The notes beneath the pieces were generated by a model, which ran no database searches, had not been told where the DNA came from, and saw only the letters and a list, made by a program, of their open reading frames with translations. A stretch of DNA of 64,000 nt from Dromiciops gliroides (taxonomy: Eukaryota > Chordata > Mammalia > Microbiotheria > Microbiotheriidae), in assembly GCF_019393635.1 (NCBI RefSeq), contig NC_057862.1, positions 98,655,645 to 98,719,644 on the forward strand. The letters are read 5' to 3'. Shown one piece after another: positions 52,445-62,464 of the stretch. The stretch's first letter is position 1, and every line of letters starts with the position of its first letter. Both the position numbers and the translations under genes were made by a program.

Positions 52445-52665
52445 AACATAGAGGAGACAGAGTAGTGTAGTACATAGAGAGCTATCCTTGGAGTAGGGAA
52501 GACTTGCTTTCAAGTGTCTCTCATGACACATCAGCAAATTACTTAACCTCTCAGTTTTAGAGTTCTTCTAAGAATATAAATTGCAAAGAAGTTGTAGATT
52601 GCATTGTTTGTGGGAGTTTCCTCACTGGTTATTTCTTACACCAAGTGAAATCACAAGTGCAATAA
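52445..52665 (+). mobile_element. Old marsupial CORE-type SINE, sense
   Basis: GACAGAGTAGTGTAGTACAT, GAGCTATCCTTGGAGTAGGG, TAAATTGCAAAGAAGTTGTA and TGGGAGTTTCCTCACTGGTT, then CACCAAGTGAAATCACAAGT. Full-length member of the family also seen at 35370, 55925 and 58350. Confidence 0.65.
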
Positions 52666-52727
52666 GAAAAAAACAACTAAACCTCTAACATCCCTCAAAG
52701 TAATAAGCACAGCTAGATCTTGTACTT

Positions 52728-52888
52728 TCTTTCTTTCTTTTTTTTTTTTTGGTGGGACAATGAGGGTTAAGTGACTTGCCCAGGGTCACACAGCTAGTAA
52801 GTGTCAAGTGTCTGAGGCCAGATTTGAACTCAGGTCCTCCTGAATCCAGGGCCGGTGCTCTATCCACTGTACCACCTCGGTGCCCCCG
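52728..52888 (-). mobile_element. tRNA-derived marsupial SINE, copy 19
   Basis: Antisense copy flanked by TAGATCTTGTACTTT (52714-52728) and TAGATCTTGTATTCTT (52889 onward). It has the GATTCAGGAGGACC and CACTTGACACTT subtype and a T-rich tail containing TTTC units. Confidence 0.94.
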
Positions 52889-53065
52889 TAGATCTTGTAT
52901 TCTTTAAGGTTCTCAGTCAATTCTATTATTGTGAATATGTACTCTGCTATAGAACAAATATGCAACAACCCACTTTTCCTCTGTGTTTTCATTAAAGATA
53001 GCATAAACATGTACATAAACCATTTTAGTGGAGATTTCGTTGATATGACATAGACATCTTTTTGG

Positions 53066-53068
<3 letters not shown>

Positions 53069-53121
<53 letters not shown>
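53069..53121. repeat. (TG)n microsatellite
   Basis: About 26 uninterrupted TG units; the longest dinucleotide run in the window. Confidence 0.92.
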
Positions 53122-53324
53122 TAATACCATGTGTGATTTTTTTCCCCATTCATTTTGGTATCACCTCAAGAGAGATCTTAAAAAACAATTACTCAGTGAT
53201 TTCAAAATTGTTTCATTCTCAGCACAAGTTCTTCATATGTATGTTTTGGTCCAACAACTCTTCCTGACTTCATCTTCTCAAATACCATTTGCACTTTTCT
53301 AGGTAGGTTTTAATGAAATTTAAA

Positions 53325-53498
53325 AATCATTTGTTACATCCCTACTATGTTAAGGGTTCTGTATGAGGTTAGAAGCATAAAGAAAAAAAAAATTGTCCCA
53401 GTTCTCAAGGACCTTTTATTCTGTCAGCCAGCCAGCCAATAAGCACTTATTAAGCACCTACTATATGCCAGGCACTGTGCTAAGTGCCTTCAATATTC
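53325..53498 (-). mobile_element. L2 LINE tails, antisense, two in tandem
   Basis: First CATCCCTACTATGTTAAGGG then CCCAGTTCTCAAGGACCTTT (53335-53410). Then TTATTAAGCACCTACTATAT and GCCAGGCACTGTGCTAAGTG (53440-53490). A short GCCAGCCAGCCA repeat lies between. Confidence 0.6.
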
Positions 53499-53499
53499 T

Positions 53500-53990
53500 A
53501 TTGAAAAGAACATTTGACAAATGTAGTGGTTCCACTATCATTGATGTTAAGGCAAGATTGCTATCAGACTAGTAGAAAATCTGTTCCATTCTGCATGTTT
53601 GTTTTCTTCCTTCAAGTTCCATCTATTTCCTTTCTAGATAAACTTGAGATGATCAGCTATTACTTCACATCAAGCTTTGTGAATGTCCATTTCCCTCTCT
53701 ACTGTTTTTCCCTGTTTTGGAAGGGATGCTGCTTGTTTCTCCATTGTTCTATGTAATGTTCTGCAAATGAGCTTGTACTTTAAGCCTGTGTTGTCCTTGG
53801 CTTGCATAGCTCTCCTCTTGGCCAAGAGAGCAAGTGTTTGCTGGCTGAGTCAGTTTCTGAGTTTTAATAAAAGAATTGTCTGTCCTTGCTGCTTCCATTT
53901 TATCATCCTGAGTGAGTTGTTTCTCAACTTCTTACAATTTATATTCCAACCTCACCATTTGACTGAAACTAAGATTACCTCATCCTAGAG
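53500..53990. other. Unassigned sequence
   Basis: Open frames at 53514-53756 and 53683-53988 overlap and show no domain. No clear repeat. Confidence 0.3.
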
Positions 53991-53992
53991 AA

Positions 53993-54575
53993 AAGGACCA
54001 ATTTTTACAAAAATACTTATAGCAGCTTTTGTTGTGGCAGTGGTGGTGCGTAAGAATGGCAAATCAAAGAGATGTCCATCAATTGATGAATGGTTAAACA
54101 AGCTGTGATATATGATTGTAATGGAATAGTATTGTGCTATAAGAACTGATAAGCAGGATGGTTTCAGAAAGGCCTGGAAAGACATATGAACTGATGTATA
54201 GTGAAGTGAGCAGAACCAAGAGAACATTGTGTACAGAGACAGCAATACTGTTTGAGGAAGAACTGTGAATGACTTAACTATTCTCAGTAATACAGTGATC
54301 TAAGACAATTCTAAAGGACAAATGACGAAGCATCCGTTCACCTCCAAAGAACTAATATTGATTGAACACAGACTGAGGCATGCTATTTTTCACTTTCATT
54401 TTCCCCTTTTATTCAAGTATTCTCATATATAATTACGAATATGGTAATGTTTTACATAATTGCACATGTATAACCTATATCTGATTGCTTACCACCTCAG
54501 GAATGGGGGAAGGCAGGGAAAGAGGGAGGGATAGAATTTGGAACTCAAAACTTTAAAAAATTGAAAAAAAAAAGA
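53993..54575 (+). mobile_element. L1 LINE 3' end with ORF2 C-terminus, sense
   Basis: CAAAAATACTTATAGCAGCT, AAGAGATGTCCATCAATTGA, GAATGGTTAAACAAGCTGTG, GTGAGCAGAACCAAGAGAAC and CATGTATAACCTATATCTGA. It carries the degraded EWLNK...WNGIVLC block and the 3' UTR, ending in an A-rich stretch. Confidence 0.88.
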
Positions 54576-54617
54576 TTACCTCATCCTCCTTGGCTTCTCT
54601 ATAGGCTGTGACACTGT

Positions 54618-54855
54618 CAGGGAGCTAGGTGGCAAAATGGATGAAGTATTAGACTTGGAGACAGTCAGAGAAAACTATTATTCAAATCCTGCCTCAGATA
54701 CTGGGGCAGACTGGGTGACCCTGGGCAAATCATTTAACCTCTGTCTGCCTCAGTTCTTAGGGTTGACTAGATGTTTATAAGATGCAATCTTATTATCCTA
54801 TGAACTGTTAAAAGGCTCATGAAATAAAATAATCTGTAAATGGTAATACAAAGGA
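54618..54855 (+). mobile_element. MIR/CORE-SINE, sense
   Basis: AGGGAGCTAGGTGGCAAAAT head, ATTCAAATCCTGCCTCAGAT, TGGGTGACCCTGGGCAAATC, ATTTAACCTCTGTCTGCCTC and AAATAATCTGTAAATGGTAA. Confidence 0.7.
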
Positions 54856-54899
54856 TATGAAATAAATTTTCCCCTATTTGTACTTGGTACTGTTTACAT

Positions 54900-55046
54900 T
54901 TTTTGTTTTTTAGTGAGGCAATTGGGGTTAAGTGACTTGCCCAGGGTCACACAGCTAGTAAGTGTTAAATGTCTGAGGCTGAATTTGAACTCAGGTACTC
55001 CTGACTCCAGGGCTGGTGCTCTATCCACTGTGCCACCTAGCTGCCC
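54900..55046 (-). mobile_element. tRNA-derived marsupial SINE, copy 20
   Basis: Antisense, with GTGAGGCAATTGGGGTTAAG, a GTGTTAAATGTCTGAGG middle and GACTCCAGGGCTGGTGCTCT; the CAATTGCCTCAC / GAGTCAGG subtype. The flanks GTTTACATT and GTTTAGTTT are a diverged duplication. Confidence 0.93.
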
Positions 55047-55150
55047 CAGTTTAGTTTTACCAGAGAAGAAACTTCATATAGTGCTTGGTTTTAGGAGCCA
55101 AAACAGTCCTGAAAAATTCATGAAGAATTTTCATCAGAGAGTAACAAGAG

Positions 55151-55230
55151 GTGCTGGTTTTGGCAGCACATGTAATAAATTACAATGATACAGAAAAGAT
55201 TAGCATGGCCCCTGCCCAAGGATGACACAC
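55151..55230 (+). pseudogene. U6 snRNA retropseudogene, 3'-truncated and tailless
   Basis: GTGCTGGTTTTGGCAGCACA matches the U6 5' end (GTGCTCGCTTCGGCAGCACA). Then come TACAATGATACAGAAAAGAT and TAGCATGGCCCCTGCCCAAG, containing the ACAGA box region and the U4-pairing/ISL segment, and GATGACACAC. The last 25 or so bases of U6 are missing and there is no A tail. A perfect 13-bp duplication AGAGTAACAAGAG flanks it (55138-55150 and 55231-55243). Several changes from U6 and no sign of the U6 upstream promoter (no PSE/TATA arrangement seen) argue for a dead copy. Confidence 0.93.
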
Positions 55231-55253
55231 AGAGTAACAAGAGGTTGTTAGAT

Positions 55254-55320
55254 ATGTCTATGTGTACATATAGATATAGGTATGTATACACACATCTATA
55301 TCTACATACATATATATTTT
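55254..55320. repeat. TATG/TACA-rich microsatellite
   Basis: TATGTG, TATAGATA and CATCTATAT units for about 65 bp. Confidence 0.75.
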
Positions 55321-55429
55321 GTTGAGAGGAATTAAATACCATTTTAGAGTTACTACAATTAATTAATCTGGAAAAGAAGGCAGAGAAAATTTAAGTGTTC
55401 AAGTAAGTGCAAGATTACTCCATGTGTCT

Positions 55430-55560
55430 TCTGAGCAAAGGACAAGAGGAATGCTTATGTTGCAAAGAAGGGATTTAGATTAGATATAAGGAGGCATCTC
55501 TTTATGGGCTGGTTAAAAACTAGAATGTGTACTGAAGAGGTGGTTGAGTTTCCTCTCAAA
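55430..55560 (+). mobile_element. L3/CR1 3' region, sense
   Basis: GAGGAATGCTTATGTTGCAA, AGATTAGATATAAGGAGGCA and ACTAGAATGTGTACTGAAGA, then GGTGGTTGAGTTTCC fit the L3 3' UTR. Confidence 0.5.
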
Positions 55561-55574
55561 ATAGGTTAGATTGA

Positions 55575-55775
55575 TATCATCATCAACATTTATATAATGC
55601 AAAGCACTTTACATAAATTATCTCCTTTGGGTATCACAATTACCCTGTGGGATAGGAACAACAGGTATTCTTTGAAAAGATAAGGACATTGAGGCAGATT
55701 GGCCCATGGTGAAGTAGCTAGGGTCAAAGGCTGGATTCAAACAGATTTTCCTGACTCTAAGTCCAACACCATCCA
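55575..55775 (-). mobile_element. MIR SINE, antisense
   Basis: ATAATGCAAAGCACTTTACA, ATCACAATTACCCTGTGGGA, GATAAGGACATTGAGGCAGA and TTCCTGACTCTAAGTCCAAC. Confidence 0.65.
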
Positions 55776-55823
55776 GACAAGCTACCTTCTTTTTTTTTTT
55801 TTTTTTTTGACAAGCTACCTTCT
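55776..55823 (-). mobile_element. Orphan poly(A) insertion with target-site duplication
   Basis: GACAAGCTACCTTCT at 55776-55790 is repeated exactly at 55809-55823, with only 18 T between. This looks like a target-primed insertion that copied only the poly(A) tail, with no element body left. Confidence 0.75.
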
Positions 55824-55924
55824 AATGACCATAATGGAACCTCATTATTACACAACATATTATGGTAGAATTTGGCAGGACGCTTATTATTGGAAATATC
55901 CATGTGGCTTCATTAATGTGCTTC

Positions 55925-56052
55925 TTCACTGCCAATGCTGTGCCTCAGGCAACTTCTCTAAGACTCTTAAGTTACAGATAAGTTGCTGGTCTGCATTGGT
56001 AGAGAGAATTTCCACATGGAGATTTTCCTACCCTGATGAAATCACAAAATTG
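55925..56052 (+). mobile_element. Old marsupial CORE-type SINE 3' half, sense
   Basis: CAGGCAACTTCTCTAAGACT, AAGTTACAGATAAGTTGCTG, CTGCATTGGTAGAGAGAATT and CCCTGATGAAATCACA are the tail of the family at 52445. Confidence 0.6.
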
Positions 56053-56054
56053 AA

Positions 56055-57925
56055 AGTTAAAACAAATAGTCATCACAGGACCTAATATAGCAAAGCACCA
56101 AAGTTAAAAAATTTATCAGTTCCTTCCCCATTCAAATTATCATTCTACTTTCTTGCCAGATGTTAGTTAGACTAATTAAACCAAGAATCCTTTAAAAAAA
56201 TGTTTCCTACTTGTTTAAGGTACATCATTAATAGCAGGTATGAAGTGGCTCTCTGCATTTTTGGCGTGGGCCTATTTATTATAACAAAGGTGGCAAACTC
56301 AATGACCTTGAGATCCCTTGCAATGCTGAATCTTAGGCCATGTCAGTTTCCTGAACATAAGGTAAGCCATTGTTTTCAATTTCCAGGATGAGGAGACAAA
56401 ATATACTTCAAATATTTATCCTCCTTATCCTGTCAACTCTACTAAGGGGCTCTGTTGTAGTCATTGAAATGAAATGCCAAATATAGAACAAGTGTAAGTA
56501 ATTTAAAGTGGCATGCATTGCTCAGTATATGGAATTGTCGAGTTTTTCCCAAATTAAAATCTCCGGTAGTGAAATATCTAATTTTCACACATTGGCAGAA
56601 ATGAATGCATCACTTAAGAATTCCATCATCTTTTCATCTGCATAATTTATGGTGATTTGTGACAGGAGCAGAAGACAGACTACACAATTAGATTTGTTAT
56701 CTTTAAAAACTGGTATTTTTTTTTAGAAAGGCACATATTTATCCTATAGTTTTTACTTAGCATTTATAGGTTACTATTGATTAAATCTATCTTCTATAGT
56801 TAAATAAAAATTATTTGGGGAACAAAACAGGCAACCTAGAAAATGCCAGTGGTTTGGATTAAATATGCCAGATGGTTTTGAATTAAAATTAAAATTTTAC
56901 CTTGTCTTAAGTGTCTACTAGGAGCGGCCTGACTCAGAAAGGAAATAAGCTAGAAGGTATGACTTAAAAGTTACAACAAAATCTTCCAAGTAATTGAACT
57001 TCTACCTAAACCAACAAAAGCAGAGGTGCATTATTTACTTCTTTATATGTGCCAGTGAATAACATGGTAAAACACAAAGCACACCTATGCGAAAAATGAA
57101 TTCTAGGTGAAATGAATTTTAGGTTAATTAAAATTTGTTACAAAGGTTTTTTGTTTTTTTTCAAGTGGGGAAAGAAGGGCAGAAAATATAAATGCTTATC
57201 AATAGAAAAAATAAAATTTAATAAAAAATAAAAAAGATGAGTTTGAATATTTTTATTTGTAGTCATCCCCCTTCTAAATGTTACTTTTAGTCTACTTTTG
57301 GAAAATGGAGGTTTCACTTCACTAATGCTAACAAGAAGCTAGTTCACAGGTTTTGGAGAGTAAGAATTTATAAATTTATAAATTCTTTTAAAGCTTCAGG
57401 GCTAATGTCATATAAATTTTAACATCTCTGTGTCTCACAGGTTATCGGTTAAGTGAGATATAATAAATATTAAATATATCCCAAATGCCATGAAAAATGA
57501 CAAAGAGGGCAATACATTTCTATGGATGTTAGTTGGTAAATGAGGTCAGTCACAAATTTGAAAATGAGATCACTGACATTAATGTTAGAAAAAAGGAACC
57601 ATTTATATTAGTTCAAATTAAAGGAGTTTAAATATATCCTTGAAAAGGTCCTTAATATGTGAACTATACACAAAAGATATTTAAAGAAAAATGGTTCTGT
57701 ATGATGCATTTATGATGCTTTGGGATGACAGTGTTATTTTGAATCTAAAGTTATTTATCTGGTTAAAAATTAAAACAATCACCAGCTAAGGATTCAAGTT
57801 GTACAAAACTTATTTGTGTAGAGGGAGAGAATTCAGAACTGAAAATGAAATAAAATTGAATTAAAAGCAGAAACCTAAAAATTTATTTGTGCTAACTAGA
57901 TTGTAATACAAAGATTAATAGAATT
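56055..57925. other. Very AT-rich unassigned sequence
   Basis: About 1.9 kb without any repeat or gene I recognise. Composition is strongly A+T, with several AATAAA-like and TTTTT stretches. No young SINE or L1 lies in it. Confidence 0.35.
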
Positions 57926-57927
57926 CG

Positions 57928-57995
57928 AAAGCAGGGTGGCACAGTGGACACTGCACTGGACTTGAGTACAGCTTTGCCAGTTATTAGTTCCAATA
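57928..57995 (+). mobile_element. MIR-type SINE head, sense
   Basis: GCAGGGTGGCACAGTGGACA and CTGCACTGGACTTGAGTACA, then GCCAGTTATTAG. Confidence 0.5.
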
Positions 57996-58149
57996 AGGCT
58001 TCCAGTATGAGCCACGAGAAGGACTAGATTTCTGTCACCCAAGGACCAGCTTAGAAAAGTTCAGGAAGGCTGATCACTAGTGATTTTTTTTCAGACAGAG
58101 CGACTAATGAAACTTAGGTAGAGGGGGAGCTACCTAGATAAATCACAGG

Positions 58150-58345
58150 TACTTGAAGATAGAGTGTTGTGGTGGAAGTAACCCTGGACTTAGATCAGAA
58201 GACCTCTATTCAATTCCTGGTTCTGACAGTCATTAGCTGTGACTTTAGGAAGTCATTTTTCTTTTGCGGGACTCTGCTCATTTGCAAAATTAGGGGAGTG
58301 GACAAGACCCTTTTAAACATTAGCATCCTGGGGTTTTATTAAAAG
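58150..58345 (+). mobile_element. MIR3-type SINE, sense
   Basis: GTTGTGGTGGAAGTAACCCT, GGACTTAGATCAGAAGACCT, CATTAGCTGTGACTTTAGGA and GGGAGTGGACAAGACCCTTT. Confidence 0.65.
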
Positions 58346-58349
58346 TTAC

Positions 58350-58560
58350 TAGTGAAAGAGACTGGGACTTGATCCATGATTTCACCGACACTCAAAAGAG
58401 GCGAATTCCTGTGAAATCAATGTAGCTGGGTACCTTCTCTTTATTTTATGGTCTTACAGTTGCCCAACGAGCACTGTGGAAATTAAGTGACAGCCAATCT
58501 GTGTTAGAAGCTGAACTGGGAGCCAGGTCTTTATCCGCTACAACACTCTGCTTCTCATTT
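58350..58560 (-). mobile_element. Old marsupial CORE-type SINE, antisense
   Basis: GAGACTGGGACTTGATCCAT, GATTTCACCGACACTCAAAA, TATTTTATGGTCTTACAGTT and GAGCCAGGTCTTTATCCGCT, ending in ACACTCTGCTTCTC. Same family as 35370. Confidence 0.55.
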
Positions 58561-58589
58561 GAAATAATTATTCTAAATTATATAAAAAA

Positions 58590-59195
58590 AAGCTCCCACA
58601 TGTACAAAAATATTTATAGCAGCTCTCTTTGTGGTGGCAAAGAATTGGAAATCAAGGGGATGTCTATCAATTGGGGAATGGCTGAACAAGTTGTGGTATA
58701 TAAATGTAATGGAATACTATTGTGCTATGAGAAATGATGAGCAGGCAGATTTCAGAAAAACCTGGAAAAACTTAAGTGGACTGATGCTGAGTGAAGTGAG
58801 CAGAACCAGAACATTGTACACAGTAAAAGCAACATTGTGTGATGATCAACTGTGATAGACTTGGCTCTTCTCAGCAGTGCAATGTTCCAAGACAATTCCA
58901 AAGGACTCATGATAGAAAATGCTCTCCTCATCCAGAAAAAACAACCATGGATTCTGAATGCAGATTGAACCATGCTGTTTCTACTTTTGTTTTTTTCTTT
59001 GAGGTTTTCCCCTTTTGTTTTGATTCTTCTTTCACAACATGACTAATGTGGGAATATGTTTAATATGATTGTACATATATAACCTATATCAGATTTCTTT
59101 CTGTCTTGGGGAGGAGAGAGGGAGAAAAATTTGGAACTCAAAATGTTATAAAAACAAATGTTGAACTGGAAAAAATAAAATACTATTTAAGATTG
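58590..59195 (+). mobile_element. L1 LINE 3' end with ORF2 C-terminus, sense
   Basis: The plus strand encodes IGEWLNKLWYINVMEYYCA (58650-58740) and LSEVSRTRTLYTV, the conserved end of mammalian L1 ORF2. It continues through the 3' UTR (AACATGACTAATGTGGGAAT, ACATATATAACCTATATCAG) and ends with an A-rich tail near 59195. It begins at the same point in ORF2 as many 5'-truncated copies. It is among the least decayed L1 copies here. Confidence 0.92.
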
Positions 59196-59329
59196 AAAAA
59201 AATGAATGGGTCCATCTAAGAAAATTTATTCTAAGATCAAGTCCTAAGCTATAATAACTATAATGATACAATAAACCTTCAAGACTACCACACCAGTCAC
59301 ATACGACACATACAAACATTTTCTTAGGA

Positions 59330-59660
59330 AACAGAAATCACAGAATATGAGATTTTAGTTTGTGTTGTATGAGAAGTTTAGCCCAACTTCCCACCCAATG
59401 CGGCAATTCATTCTACAGTATTAATGACAGTCATCTAACCTCTTGAGATGAGAAGGTATGCCACTAACTTATGGAATAGCCTGTTCTGGACTACTGGACT
59501 TCCTCTAATTTTCATAGATTTTGCTCTAGTTCTTTCCTCCAGAGCAAGGCAATTTGTACTCACACTTCTATATGACCATCCTTCAAATATTTTAAGACAG
59601 TTAACAAACATGTTTTCTCTTAGCCTCTTCTGTACAACACATACAGAGCATCTCCAACTG
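59330..59660 (-). mobile_element. L3/CR1 3' end, antisense
   Basis: AATCACAGAATATGAGATTT, TATGGAATAGCCTGTTCTGG, ATCCTTCAAATATTTTAAGA, CAGTTAACAAACATGTTTTC and GAGCATCTCCAACTGG follow the reversed L3 3' UTR with heavy divergence. Confidence 0.45.
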
Positions 59661-59664
59661 GTCT

Positions 59665-60578
59665 TTTGTTTTTGTTATGTAATGATTTCAGTAGAGTGTC
59701 ATGTCAATTTTCACAAATTAAGTTCTTTTATTCATGGAAATATTGGTAATCTTTAAAGTGCCATCACTGCAGACTATCTAAAATGGAAATTTTACATACC
59801 AAATTTAAGCATTTTGAAATTTCAATGCTCCTCACTAAATAGTTCCTTAAAAATCTCAAATTCTAAGCTATGATTTAACTGTTTATCCATATAGTAAAAT
59901 TTCTTTTGTGAAACAGTTTAGTACAAGAAAACAAAAAGGCATAAATAAAACAGAAATGTGCTCTTAGAGAGAAAATATTACATCTGTTTAATGAAAAAAG
60001 TACAAAGCTTTAGAAAAGGAGACAGATTTCAGTGCATATACAGCATAAGCACATACTTTGTATCAACCACAAGTTTTATACTTCTCTTCATTGGGTAATA
60101 AAGACCATTCTCTCATAGCTTTAAAATTCATAGTGAAGATTAAGAAAATCAGCTTTAAAATGTAGAAATATTAAAATGAATAGCACAGTATAAAAATATT
60201 CATCTGTCCACATAAAGTACTTTACAAATGCACAGCATATTTTAAAACAATTCTGTCTAAAGATAACATCACATATATCTAGAGTCATTTTGTCCTATTT
60301 AAATAGAACTTTACTGCATTTTATCTTTAGAAAGCAAAATAAAATGAAATCAAAAGATTTGAATCAAACATTTGGAATGACAGATATGAAAAAGACAGCA
60401 TGGCAGCCCAACTCAGAAATGCAATTCTTAACTTTTTATACAACACAAACAATAGGAAAAGCCCAAGGCTCCTCAATGTGTCCAGTTTGAGGATGCAGTT
60501 TGAAGAAATGTTCTAAACTGTTCAATTCAAAATAAGAAGTTGAAATCAGAGTCAATCTTACATTATCCATATTGTGGC
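59665..60578. other. AT-rich unassigned sequence
   Basis: No gene or repeat is recognised; a frame at 60290-60490 shows no domain. Confidence 0.3.
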
Positions 60579-60593
60579 TTAACTACAGAAGGT

Positions 60594-60746
60594 TTTGGGT
60601 TTTTTTGTTTTTTGTTTTTAGTGAGGCAATTGGGGTTAAGTCACTCAGCTAGTAAGTGTGTGTTAAGTGTCTGAGGCCGGATTTGAACACAGGTACTCTT
60701 GACCCCAGGGCTGCTGCTCTAACCACTGTGTCACCTAGCTGCCCCA
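60594..60746 (-). mobile_element. tRNA-derived marsupial SINE, copy 21
   Basis: Antisense, with AACTACAGAAGGTTTT (60581-60596) and AACTACAGCAGTTTT (60746-60760) as flanks. It has GTGAGGCAATTGGGGTTAAG and then a deletion of the GGGTCACA region (TCACTCAGCTAGTAAG). It is the only young SINE in the last 9 kb. Confidence 0.92.
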
Positions 60747-60759
60747 ACTACAGCAGTTT

Positions 60760-62365
60760 TAAAATCCCAAGGTGGCTTCCTAACTGCCACACCAGTGTCC
60801 ACTGCTATATGCTTAGGGAGATAATGACTCATGGTAACAAAGCCATCCTGTTATTCTCTGGTGCTTATATATCTAGTTAACTTTCTTCAAATATAAGCAC
60901 ATACTAGTAAAATGTATTTTGTATGCTGTATAAAGACTGAGGATTATGGTGTGCTGAGAAAATAGGGGGGGTATTTTTGAAATAGATAAATGTGGATGAC
61001 TGATTTTAATAGTATTCATTTAGGGAGACATTTCAATCCTTTATCAGAAAAAAAATTATCTGGGCTAAGCTTAGTAAAGTGTTGCAGACCACATAACAGC
61101 AGGTACACATTACTGCACAGAGCCACTGAATGCTTCTCCCACTGGCACAAAGACTGTTAAAATACCTAAAACAATCACACATATTGTTGTTACATGACAG
61201 TATTATACAACAGTGTCATATATGACAGTATAAGACTTCAATAAGCAGAGCTTTTCAATTCATGCCCTCACAAATATTGACTATTCAGTTTTTGTTCAAC
61301 TATATACCTTAATACATATTTCTTATGAGAAGTCAAATCAAATGAAACCATGCAAACAGAATACTTGTTCTTCTGTTTCTAGATACAAAGATTTCACTTA
61401 CTTTTAAATGCTAAATATACTCTAGGCTATGGGGATGGGGGGGGGGGAAGCACAGCATTACTCTAGTCTTGTCCATACTATTCATCCATTGTGATGACAA
61501 TTTTAACTCTTTCAGGTAAAACAAACTCGAATGGCCAAATCTTGCTTAACTATATAGATCAATAGGGCAAATGCGGGCTACAGAAAACATGCTACCCAGA
61601 GCTGAAGAAATCTAACTCATATGAATTAAGTTAAACTGTTAAAAGGGCATATTGCTGAAGTGTGTGTTTTTTTTAAAGCATATGGTTGGTGGTCTAGGTA
61701 GGGAAATAAATTTAGAAATACCTATAATTCTTTCTCTTTGTCCTGGAGTTTTCAACAGAACAAAATGCCCTCTGCTATACTTGAAAGCAGCATGCCAATG
61801 AAGAAGAGGTACACATCAAACAATGCCTAACTATAGCTATGCAAACATTCCACAACAAGTATCTGGGGTTTAACTTTCCAGCTCTGACTTCATGGTATTA
61901 ACCTTTGAAAATAATTAAACCAAATCAACAGTTAAGAACCGAGGGGAGTGCATTCTGAAGACCTGAACAGAGACTGCCATTTTATTTCTTTTTATTTCAT
62001 CTATCTACAGGCAAAACAGTGAACCACCAGCAGCTAGTCTGACCTGATCTTTTAACAGGTCCAGGGTTTGTTCACCACAGATTACAAGTGAATTAAGTAG
62101 GGATTAAACACGTAAAACATTAGCTTAAATCTCTAAATTTCAAATTACCCCCCCCTTCACATGACTCTATTGAATGAATTTTTTAAAAAAAGTTTTTGAC
62201 CAAATTAACATATTACTATACATATTCTCAAGGTCCAATTATTTCACATCAAGGAATCATCACATAAGAACAAGGAAAAGGGAATCTTGCTTACTATCAA
62301 TCAGTTGCACCTAATGAATTGAATGCTTTACCTGAACTACCTGTAACCACTGCAAGTTGGAGCTG
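60760..62365. other. AT-rich unassigned sequence
   Basis: About 1.6 kb without a recognised repeat or gene. Contains a G run (61436-61448) and a C run (62147-62153). The scarcity of repeats could mean a regulatory or 3'-UTR segment, but nothing in the sequence proves it. Confidence 0.3.
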
Positions 62366-62369
62366 GAAG

Positions 62370-62460
62370 GGCTGTCATTTTGCTGATGAGGAAACTGAGG
62401 CCTGTGGAGATTAAATGCTCTGCCCAAGGTCACACAACCAGGTAGTGCCACAGCCACAAC
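62370..62460 (-). mobile_element. MIR SINE fragment, antisense
   Basis: TTGCTGATGAGGAAACTGAG, GCCTGTGGAGATTAAATGCT, CTGCCCAAGGTCACACAACC and AGGTAGTGCCACAGCC. Confidence 0.7.
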
Positions 62461-62464
62461 TACA

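Noticed and set aside
52804-53302. Open frames on both strands rich in CV or TH repeats
   Set aside because: They are translations of the (TG)n microsatellite.
55151-55230. Functional U6 snRNA gene
   Set aside because: The 3' end is missing, there are several substitutions, and flanking duplications show it is a retrocopy.
55699-56085. 128-codon plus-strand open frame
   Set aside because: It crosses an antisense MIR, the poly(T) insertion and a SINE tail.
220-60746. tRNA-like sequences with A- and B-box motifs
   Set aside because: All are heads of the dispersed SINE. None folds as a complete tRNA by eye, and all are flanked by retrotransposition duplications.
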